A DNA stretch of 6,941 bases from Elusimicrobiota bacterium (GTDB lineage Bacteria; Elusimicrobiota; Elusimicrobia; UBA1565; UBA9628): contig JAQUNT010000120.1 in NCBI GenBank assembly GCA_028717525.1, forward strand, positions 1-6,941, in the 5' to 3' direction. Position 1 is the first letter of the stretch. Each line of letters opens with the position of its first letter. The notes under the pieces were generated by a model. That model was not told the DNA's origin and did no database searches. It saw only the letters and a program-made list of their open reading frames with translations. Positions 1 through 6,289 of the stretch are shown here, one piece after another. Position numbers and translations under genes: made by a program.

Positions 1-1
1 C

Positions 2-1039
<1,038 letters not shown>

Positions 1040-1042
1040 CCT

Positions 1043-2008
1043 TTGCGCTGCCAATCCGCGGACGCCTCCTCCAAGCTCATCCTCCTGGGAGAGCACGCCG
1101 TGGTCTACGGGAAGACCGCCCTGGCCGTGCCCCTGCTCAAGCCCAGGGCCTCGGCCCGCGTGGTCCCGGCCCCGGCCGGCCGCCCCGCCGGCGTCGACCT
1201 CAAGGACCTGGAGGTGCGCTGGGACGGCGACGCCCGGGACGTCCCGCCCGCGGCCGCGCCTTTCGCCCGGCTCATCGCCCTGGCGGTCGAGCGCTTCCCC
1301 GCCGTGCCCGCCTGCGGCTGGGAGCTCGTCGTCCGTTCCCGGATACCGTCCGGCTGCGGCCTGGGCAGCGGCGCCGCGACCGCCGCCGCCGCCCTGCGCG
1401 CCGTCTGCGCCCGGTTCGCGGTCTCCTGCGCCCCCGCCCTCCTCTCCGAGCTGGTCTACGAGGTGGAGAAGCTCCACCACGGCACGCCCAGCGGGATCGA
1501 CAACACGGTCATCGCCATGGGGCGCCCGATCCTCTACGCCCGGGGGGCGGCGCCCCGCTTCCTGACCCGGCCGGCGGCTCCCTGCTTCCTCGTCGTGGGG
1601 CACACCGGCAGGAGCCACCGGACCTCGGAGGTCGTGGCCGACGTGGCCCGGGCCCGGGGGCTCAACCCGGTCCGCCACGACGCCATCTTCGACGCGATCG
1701 GCCGCCTCTCCGGCCCGGGCGCCGAGGCCTTCCAGGCCGCCCGCTGGATCGACCTGGGCCAGCTCATGGACCGCAACCAGGAGCTCCTCAAGGACCTGGG
1801 GGTCTCGTCCGCGGAGCTCGACGCGCTGGTGGGGGCCGCGCGCCGCGCCGGCGCCCTGGGCGCCAAGCTCAGCGGCGCGGGCCGCGGCGGCTGCATGGCG
1901 GCCCTGGCCGCCGACGCGGTCTCCGGCCAGCGCGTGGAGAAGGCCCTCAAGGCCGCCGGAGCGGCCGAGACCTTCCTGACGGAGGTGGGGGACCATGCCG
2001 CGTCCTGA
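1043..2008 (+). CDS. mvk: Mevalonate kinase (GHMP kinase family)
   Basis: This cytosolic kinase phosphorylates mevalonate to mevalonate 5-phosphate using ATP. The 321-residue protein has all GHMP kinase blocks: N-terminal KLILLGEHAVVYG (11-23, Lys11), the ATP loop IPSGCGLGSGAA (101-112), and C-terminal GAKLSGAGRGG (273-283). The stretch EKLHHGTPSGIDN (142-154) is specific for mevalonate kinases, with Mg-binding Glu142 and catalytic Asp153 at the same 11-residue spacing as Glu193/Asp204 in the rat enzyme. One oddity is that the usual GLGSSA loop reads GLGSGA, so the second Ser is Gly110. The start is TTG at 1043: the HMGR stop codon lies in the same frame 3 nt upstream, and the next usable start would remove Lys11. 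No strong ribosome binding site precedes it (only GAGAG, 13 nt away), so translation probably depends on ribosomes finishing HMGR. Phosphomevalonate kinase and homoserine kinase are less likely because of the HGTPSGIDN block. Confidence 0.93.
   Translation: MRCQSADASSKLILLGEHAVVYGKTALAVPLLKPRASARVVPAPAGRPAGVDLKDLEVRWDGDARDVPPAAAPFARLIALAVERFPAVPACGWELVVRSRIPSGCGLGSGAATAAAALRAVCARFAVSCAPALLSELVYEVEKLHHGTPSGIDNTVIAMGRPILYARGAAPRFLTRPAAPCFLVVGHTGRSHRTSEVVADVARARGLNPVRHDAIFDAIGRLSGPGAEAFQAARWIDLGQLMDRNQELLKDLGVSSAELDALVGAARRAGALGAKLSGAGRGGCMAALAADAVSGQRVEKALKAAGAAETFLTEVGDHAAS
1981..1985 (+). promoter_or_regulatory. Ribosome binding site of the UbiX-family gene
   Basis: GGAGG lies 9 nt before the ATG at 1995, inside the end of the mevalonate kinase gene. 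It supports the 14-nt overlap and the chosen start. Confidence 0.7.
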
Positions 2009-2558
2009 GCGCGTCGTCGTGGGAATTTCGGGAGCCTCGGGCGCCGTCATCGGCATCCGCGCCGTGGAGGAGCTCCTGGCCGCGGGCCGCGAGGTCCACG
2101 TGATCGTGACCGACGCGGCCTGGGAGGTCATCCGCCACGAGGTGGGCAAGGACTTCCGCTTCCCCAAGGGCGCGAAGGTGCACTCCGAGTCGGACTCCCG
2201 CTCGCCGCTCAACAGCAGCTCCTTCCCGGTGGACGCCATGGTGGTGGCCCCCTGCTCCATGAAGTCCCTCTCCGCCCTGGCCTCGGGCTTCGCCCACAAC
2301 CTGCTGACCCGCTGCGCCGACGGCGTGCTGCGCATGGGCCGGCCCCTGGTGGTGGTGCCCCGCGAGACGCCCCTGTCCTTGGCCGCCCTGGAGAACATGG
2401 CGGCGCTCAAGCGCGGCGGCGCGCTCATCATGCCGCCCTGCGCCGCCTACTACCACAAGCCCCGCAGCGTGGCGGACATGACCGACTTCTTCGTGGCCAA
2501 GATCCTGGACCTGCTGGGCGTGGAGAACCGGCTGGCGCGCCGCTGGGGGGGCGGATGA
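1995..2558 (+). CDS. ubiX: Flavin prenyltransferase, UbiX family
   Basis: UbiX-family enzymes attach a dimethylallyl group from dimethylallyl phosphate to reduced FMN, making the prenylated FMN that UbiD-type decarboxylases need. The 187-residue length is normal for the family. Visible motifs are the FMN-binding GISGASGA (10-17), SSSFPVDAMVVAPCSMK (74-90), PRETPL (122-127), LENM (132-135), AYYHKP (151-156) and the C-terminal LDLLGVENRLARRW. By offset from Pseudomonas UbiX, Arg123-Glu124 and Tyr153 match the active site, while two phosphate-contacting positions appear exchanged (Arg113 for Lys, Lys169 for Arg). The ATG at 1995 has a good GGAGG upstream and overlaps mevalonate kinase by 14 nt. 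The stop overlaps the next gene, a UbiD homologue, by 4 nt (ATGA). This placement says the cofactor is made for that decarboxylase; ubiquinone synthesis is not implied. Confidence 0.93.
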   Translation: MPRPERVVVGISGASGAVIGIRAVEELLAAGREVHVIVTDAAWEVIRHEVGKDFRFPKGAKVHSESDSRSPLNSSSFPVDAMVVAPCSMKSLSALASGFAHNLLTRCADGVLRMGRPLVVVPRETPLSLAALENMAALKRGGALIMPPCAAYYHKPRSVADMTDFFVAKILDLLGVENRLARRWGGG

Positions 2559-3811
2559 GCCTGGACCTGCGCTCCATCGCGGCGCGCCTGCGCCCGGTCC
2601 GCAAGAGGGTCCGGCTGGCTCTGGAAGCCGCGGCGCTCATGCGCAAGGCCGAACCCGAGCCCATCCTCCTGGGCGACGCCGGAGGCTCCCGCGTCCTGGC
2701 CAACATCCTGCCCGACCGCGACACGCTGGCCCGCCGTCTGGGAGCGGCGCCGGAGCGCTTCCTGCCCGAGCTGGGCCGGGCCCTGGCCGGAAAGGCCAAG
2801 GCCCGCAGCACCGGCAAGGTCTACGGCGAGGTCGAGGTGCCCCGCCGGGACTGGGGCCGGCTGCCTTTCCTGACTTACTACAAGGGCGACGGCGGGCCGT
2901 ACCTCACCGCCGGGGTCTGGGTGGTGAAGGACCCGGTCCTGGGCGTCAACGCCTGCTACCACCGCCTCATGAGGACCGGGCCCGCCCGCGGCACGGTGCG
3001 CGTGGTGGAGAACCGCGGCACGGACACGGCCCTCAAGCGCTGCGGCGGGAAGCTCGACGCCGCGATCTGCGTCAGCGCGCCCATGCACGTGCTCTTCGCC
3101 GCGGCCCTGTCCCCGGCCCCGGACGTGAGCGAGCTCGACCTGGCCGCCAACCTCGGCCCGGTGCGCCTGGCGCGCTGCCAGACCGTGGACCTGGAAATTC
3201 CCGAGGACTGCGAGATGGTCATCGAGGGCCGCTTCACCGGCGAGCGCGGGCCCGAGGGCCCCTTCGTCGACATCACGGGCACCATGGACTTCGTGCGCCG
3301 GCAGCCGGTCTTCGAGGTCCTGCGCGTGGCCTGCCGGAGGGACCCGGTCCACTACACCATCGTCCCGGGCCGGTCCGACCACAAGACTTTGATGGGCATC
3401 CCCAAGGAGCTCGACATCTTCCGCGAAGCGGGCCGGGCCTGCAGGGTCCTCGACGTGCGCATCACGCCCGGCGGCTGCTCCTGGCTGCACGCGGTGCTCA
3501 AGATAGACAAGCGGGGCCCGACGGACGGCCGCCGGGCCTTGGAGGCGGCCTTCCGCGCGCACAAGTCCCTGAAGCACTGCGTGGTGGTGGACCGCGACGT
3601 GGACATCGCGGACCCGGCCGAGGTCGAGTGGGCGCTGGCCACGCGCTTCCAGGGAGACACGGACATCCTGCTCCTCAAGGACCAGCCGGCCAGCTCCTTG
3701 GACCCGTCGGCCCGCCACGTGGCGGGGGGCAAGAGCCGCAGCGCCAAGCTCGGCCTCGACGCCACGGTCAAGTCCGGGGACCTCTCCCTCTTCCGGAAGG
3801 TTGCCGGATGA
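2555..3811 (+). CDS. UbiD-family decarboxylase, probable trans-anhydromevalonate 5-phosphate decarboxylase
   Basis: The family removes carboxylate groups from unsaturated acids using prenylated FMN. In this operon the expected substrate is trans-anhydromevalonate 5-phosphate, giving isopentenyl phosphate, as shown for the archaeal enzyme of Aeropyrum. The 418-residue protein is shorter than E. coli UbiD (about 497). It shows VNACYHRLM (131-139) with Asn132 and catalytic Arg137, SAPMHVLFAAAL (174-185), SELDLA with probable metal ligand Glu193, GPEGPFVDITG (232-242) with Glu234 and Asp239 at the spacing of the catalytic acid pair, HKTLMGIPKELDIF (276-289), and VVVDRDVDIADPAEVEWALA. The acid/base network thus reads Arg-Glu-Asp. 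The ATG at 2555 overlaps the UbiX stop as ATGA; upstream is only a G-run (2545-2551). Family membership is very secure. The exact substrate is inferred from neighbours (mevalonate kinase, aconitase X, IPK); an aromatic or polyprenyl-hydroxybenzoate substrate is less likely. Confidence 0.88.
   Translation: MSLDLRSIAARLRPVRKRVRLALEAAALMRKAEPEPILLGDAGGSRVLANILPDRDTLARRLGAAPERFLPELGRALAGKAKARSTGKVYGEVEVPRRDWGRLPFLTYYKGDGGPYLTAGVWVVKDPVLGVNACYHRLMRTGPARGTVRVVENRGTDTALKRCGGKLDAAICVSAPMHVLFAAALSPAPDVSELDLAANLGPVRLARCQTVDLEIPEDCEMVIEGRFTGERGPEGPFVDITGTMDFVRRQPVFEVLRVACRRDPVHYTIVPGRSDHKTLMGIPKELDIFREAGRACRVLDVRITPGGCSWLHAVLKIDKRGPTDGRRALEAAFRAHKSLKHCVVVDRDVDIADPAEVEWALATRFQGDTDILLLKDQPASSLDPSARHVAGGKSRSAKLGLDATVKSGDLSLFRKVAG
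3795..3800 (+). promoter_or_regulatory. Ribosome binding site of the aconitase X large-subunit gene
   Basis: GGAAGG lies 7 nt before the ATG at 3808. It favours this start over an in-frame ATG at 3628, whose extra 60 residues are low-complexity Gly/Pro/Arg/Gln-rich sequence that antisense or shifted frames of GC-rich DNA typically give. Confidence 0.6.
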
Positions 3812-5046
3812 AGCTGACGGCCAAGCAGCGCGCCATCCTCTCCGGGAAGAAGGGCAAGGGCGCGGCCAAGGCCATGGAGATATTGGCGGCCCTGGGCCGC
3901 ATCCACGGCGCCGCGGACCTGGTCGCGGTGGGCTCGGTGCAGGTCTCCGGGGTCAGCTACGGCAACATCGGCGAGCACGGGCTGGCCTTCCTCGAGGATT
4001 GGGCCGCCATGGGCTCCAAGGCCGTGGTGCCCGCCACCATGAACCCGGGCGGCTCGGACCGCCGCCTCTGGAAGAGCCTGGGCTTCTCCGCGGCCTTCGT
4101 GAAGAAGCAGGAGCGGGTCATCAGGGCTCTGGAGGGCCTGGGCATCCGGCCCTCATTGACCTGCACCCCCTACCACGTGGGAGTCACGCCCAAGCTCGGC
4201 GAGCACGTGGCCTGGGCCGAGTCTTCGGCCGTGTGCTTCGCCAACTCGGTGCTGGGCGCGCGCACCAACCGGGAGGGGGGGCCGTCGGCCATCGCCGCGG
4301 CCCTGGCCGGGGTCACGCCCCGCCACACCCTGCACACGGACGAGGGGCGGCTTCCGACGCGGATCGTCGAGGTGAAGTGCCGGGTCCCGACGGCCGCTGA
4401 CGCGGGCGCTTTGGGCTACCTGGTGGGGCGCCTGGCCGCGTCGGACCAGAAGGGCGGCGTCCCTTTCATCACCGGCGTGACGCCTCCCGGCGGGCCGGAG
4501 CGGCTGACCTGGCTCAAGGCCCTGGGCGCGGGCATGGCGGCCTCCGGCTCCGTCGGCCTGTACCACCTCGACTGCGTGACCCCCGAGGCCGTGGCGCAGG
4601 GCTCGCGGCTGGCCAAAGCCGCCGGGCAACGGAGCGTGGTCAAGGACTTGGCCGAGGGCTACCGGACCCTCGACCGCGGGGCGGGGAAGATCGACGTGGT
4701 GGCCGTGGGCTGCCCGCACGCCTCGCCCGAGGACCTCACGCGCATCCTGCGCCTCCTGAACTGGAAGAAGGCCAAGCTGCCCTTCTGGATCTTCGTGGCC
4801 GAGGAGGTGCGCCGCCAGGCCGAGACGGACGGCGTGGCCGCGTCGCTGGGCCGCTGCGGGGCGACCCTGGTGGCGGACACCTGCATCGTGGTCTCGCCGC
4901 TCCAGTCGCTCGGCATACGGACCGTGGCCACGGACTCGGCCAAGGCGGCCTTCTACCTGCCGTCCCACCACGGGGCCGCCGTCTATTTCGGACCGCTGGA
5001 GCAGAACGTGGAAGCGGCCCTGAGGGGATCATGGCAGAGCTCATGA
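3808..5046 (+). CDS. Aconitase X large (catalytic) subunit, probable phosphomevalonate dehydratase
   Basis: Aconitase X proteins (formerly DUF521) are iron-sulfur dehydratases. The archaeal two-subunit form dehydrates mevalonate 5-phosphate to trans-anhydromevalonate 5-phosphate, which is the role inferred here. The 412-residue protein has family blocks SGVSYGNIGEHGLAFLEDW (47-65), VPATMNPGG (74-82), TCTPYHVG (118-125), ESSAVCFANSVLGARTNREG (138-157), GCPHAS (301-306), ADTCIVVSP (356-364) and ATDSAKAAFYLPS (374-386). Cys119, Cys302 and Cys359 are the best candidates for cluster ligands. That assignment is by motif position and not proven; Cys143 is another possibility. The ATG at 3808 overlaps the decarboxylase stop as ATGA. 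The small subunit is a separate, overlapping gene, as in archaeal enzymes, whereas many bacterial hydroxyproline-type aconitase X proteins are fused. A cis-3-hydroxyproline dehydratase role is the main alternative, but no proline-catabolism gene is nearby. Confidence 0.9.
   Translation: MKLTAKQRAILSGKKGKGAAKAMEILAALGRIHGAADLVAVGSVQVSGVSYGNIGEHGLAFLEDWAAMGSKAVVPATMNPGGSDRRLWKSLGFSAAFVKKQERVIRALEGLGIRPSLTCTPYHVGVTPKLGEHVAWAESSAVCFANSVLGARTNREGGPSAIAAALAGVTPRHTLHTDEGRLPTRIVEVKCRVPTAADAGALGYLVGRLAASDQKGGVPFITGVTPPGGPERLTWLKALGAGMAASGSVGLYHLDCVTPEAVAQGSRLAKAAGQRSVVKDLAEGYRTLDRGAGKIDVVAVGCPHASPEDLTRILRLLNWKKAKLPFWIFVAEEVRRQAETDGVAASLGRCGATLVADTCIVVSPLQSLGIRTVATDSAKAAFYLPSHHGAAVYFGPLEQNVEAALRGSWQSS
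5022..5027 (+). promoter_or_regulatory. Likely ribosome binding site of the aconitase X small-subunit gene
   Basis: GAGGGG precedes the ATG at 5031; counted from GAGG the spacing is 5 nt. The alternative ATG at 5043, which forms an ATGA overlap, has no comparable motif close to it. Confidence 0.5.
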
Positions 5047-5426
5047 AAGGCCGGGTCATCTTCCGCGGCCAGGCCGCGGGCAAGGTCCTCAGGTCCGAGG
5101 CCCCGCTCGGGCTCTTCGGCCACCTGGACCCCAAGACCGGCGTCTACCGCGAGGCCGGCCACCCCCTAGACGGCAAGAGCGTCAAGGGCCGCGTCCTGGT
5201 CTTCCCGCGCGCCAAGGGCAGCACCGTCGGCTCCTACATCCTCTACGCCCTGCGCAGGGCCGGCAAGGCCCCGGCGGCCATGATCCTCTCCGAGTGCGAC
5301 ACCATCGTCGCCGTGGGCGCCATCATCGCCGAGATCCCGGCCGTGGACGGGGTGGACCTCTCCGCGCTGCGCGACGGCGTCGCGGTGACGGTCGACGGCC
5401 AGGAGGTCCGGTTTGAAGCCCGTTAA
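5031..5426 (+). CDS. Aconitase X small subunit (DUF126), probable phosphomevalonate dehydratase small subunit
   Basis: This is the swivelling-domain partner of the preceding large subunit; together they form the dehydratase that acts on mevalonate 5-phosphate in the archaeal pathway. The 131-residue protein shows the DUF126 pattern: KGRVIFRG near the start, GLFGHLDPKTGVY (27-39), HPLDGKSVKGRVLVFP (44-59), KGSTVGSYILY (62-72) with Ser64 in the position of the conserved substrate-loop Ser, GKAPAAMILSE (78-88) and a C-terminal IPAVDGVD. Family proteins usually carry Trp in the GFWGG-like block, where this one has Phe29, and GSS where this one has GST. Two starts are possible: ATG 5031 (16-nt overlap with the large subunit, reasonable ribosome site) or ATG 5043 (4-nt ATGA overlap, giving the common MKGRV start). 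I report the longer form. The overlap implies coupled, balanced synthesis of the two subunits. Confidence 0.9.
   Translation: MAELMKGRVIFRGQAAGKVLRSEAPLGLFGHLDPKTGVYREAGHPLDGKSVKGRVLVFPRAKGSTVGSYILYALRRAGKAPAAMILSECDTIVAVGAIIAEIPAVDGVDLSALRDGVAVTVDGQEVRFEAR
5401..5406 (+). promoter_or_regulatory. Strong ribosome binding site deciding the TTG start of isopentenyl phosphate kinase
   Basis: AGGAGG (continuing as AGGAGGT) lies 6 nt before TTG 5413, within the end of the aconitase X small-subunit gene. It is the best Shine-Dalgarno match in the operon and fixes a non-ATG start. Confidence 0.8.
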
Positions 5427-6222
5427 CGTCTTCGTGAAGCTCGGCGGCTCATTCATCACGGACAAGACCGTGGCGGACAGCCTCGACGGAGCGCGCATCG
5501 CCGCGGCGGCCCGGGCCCTGCGCCAGGCCATCGACGCCTCGGCGCGTCGAGGCCGGCCCATCCAGCTGGCCCTGGGGCACGGCGCCGGATCCTACGGTCA
5601 CATCCTGGCCAAGGAGTACTCGGCCGTGGACGGCGTGCACCCGCGCCGCGGCTGGCAGGGCCTCTACCGCATCCGCGAGTCCATGACGCGCATGAACCTC
5701 CTCTTCCTGGCCGCCTGCGCCAGAGGGGGGCTCTTCCCGGTGACGGTGTCGCCCTTCGCCACGGCGCAGGCCCGAGACGGCAAGGTGAACGGTCTCCATA
5801 CCCGCAGCATCGAGGCCCTGCTCGCGGCCGGGCAGACCCCGGTCATCCACGGCGACGTCATCCTCGATTTCAAGAGGGGCTTCACCATCGCCTCCACCGA
5901 AGCCCTGCTCGAGGCGCTCTGCCGCCGCGTCCGTTTCGACCGCATCGTCATGGTCTCGGACACCGACGGCGTGTTCGGCCACGACGGCAAGACCATCCCG
6001 ACCATCAGCCGCGCCAACATCAACGACCTCTTCGGCGCGATCCAGGGCTCCCACGCGCCCGACGTCACCGGCGGCATGCGCAAGAAGGTGGAGAAGCTCT
6101 TCGCCCTGCTGCGCAACGGGCGGGCGGGAACGGCGCGCATCCTGCGCTGCGCCAAGGACGGCCGGAACCTCCGTGACGCGGTGCTCGGCACCGGCGGCGG
6201 CGGCACCCTGCTCAAGGCCTAG
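5413..6222 (+). CDS. ipk: Isopentenyl phosphate kinase
   Basis: This amino-acid-kinase-fold enzyme phosphorylates isopentenyl phosphate to isopentenyl diphosphate with ATP, the last step of the archaeal mevalonate route. The 269-residue protein has VKLGGSFITDK (8-18, Lys9), GHGAGSYGHILAKEY (55-69) with His63 in the place of the catalytic His that distinguishes IPKs from other family members, PVIHGDVILD (143-152), MVSDTDGVFG (180-189) and VTGGMRKKVEK (218-228). The start is TTG at 5413, giving MKPVNVFVKLGGS. It is supported by AGGAGG 6 nt upstream and by the N-terminal strand leading directly into the KLGGS motif. It overlaps the small dehydratase subunit by 14 nt and closes the operon, followed 67 nt later by the convergent cdsA stop. 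Glutamate-5-kinase, carbamate kinase and UMP kinase were considered; the GSYGH and IHGDV blocks argue for IPK. Confidence 0.92.
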   Translation: MKPVNVFVKLGGSFITDKTVADSLDGARIAAAARALRQAIDASARRGRPIQLALGHGAGSYGHILAKEYSAVDGVHPRRGWQGLYRIRESMTRMNLLFLAACARGGLFPVTVSPFATAQARDGKVNGLHTRSIEALLAAGQTPVIHGDVILDFKRGFTIASTEALLEALCRRVRFDRIVMVSDTDGVFGHDGKTIPTISRANINDLFGAIQGSHAPDVTGGMRKKVEKLFALLRNGRAGTARILRCAKDGRNLRDAVLGTGGGGTLLKA

Positions 6223-6232
6223 CTTCTCCCCA

Positions 6233-6284
6233 AATCCGGGGACACAAGACTTATATCCCGAATTAAGTGATGTGTCCCCGAATT
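6233..6284. repeat. Imperfect palindrome, REP-like, between convergent genes
   Basis: GGGGACACA (6238-6246) and its exact reverse complement TGTGTCCCC (6271-6279) form a stem that extends one pair outward (6237/6280), then past one mismatch to AAT/ATT at the base (6233-6235 with 6282-6284). Inside, after a 2x2 mismatch, ACTTA (6249-6253) pairs with TAAGT (6264-6268), leaving a 10-nt loop. The element is far richer in A and T than its surroundings. A direct repeat CCCGAATTA occurs at 6257-6265 and 6277-6285. Such structured GGGGACA...TGTCCCC units resemble dispersed REP-type repeats moved by IS200-like transposases. It lies between the IPK and cdsA stops and could end transcription from both sides, but it has no T-run on either strand, so it is not a standard intrinsic terminator. 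Confidence 0.65.
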
Positions 6285-6289
6285 AGGGC

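Noticed and set aside
2450..3718. A 422-codon open frame on the - strand opposite the UbiD-family gene
   Set aside because: It is the mirror of a strongly conserved + strand gene; its protein is His/Ala/Gly/Arg-rich with no recognisable motif, as expected for antisense frames in very GC-rich DNA. The same applies to the - strand frames at 1947..2456, 4153..4971 and 5449..6054.
3628..3807. 60-codon N-terminal extension of the aconitase X large subunit from an earlier ATG
   Set aside because: The extension overlaps the decarboxylase gene in another frame, is low-complexity, and is not part of the family. ATG 3808 has a GGAAGG site and an ATGA overlap.
1995..3811. UbiX/UbiD pair as ubiquinone or menaquinone biosynthesis genes
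   Set aside because: No quinone gene is nearby, the decarboxylase is short, and mevalonate kinase, aconitase X and IPK surround the pair. The cofactor-dependent anhydromevalonate phosphate decarboxylase role explains the context better.
3808..5426. TCA-cycle aconitase or hydroxyproline dehydratase
   Set aside because: The sequence is of the aconitase X type, not a standard aconitase. The split subunits and the mevalonate context disfavour hydroxyproline dehydratase, though only an assay can exclude it.
6233..6284. Standard intrinsic terminator
   Set aside because: The hairpin is good, but no T-run follows it on either strand; I describe it as a REP-like palindrome with possible termination function.
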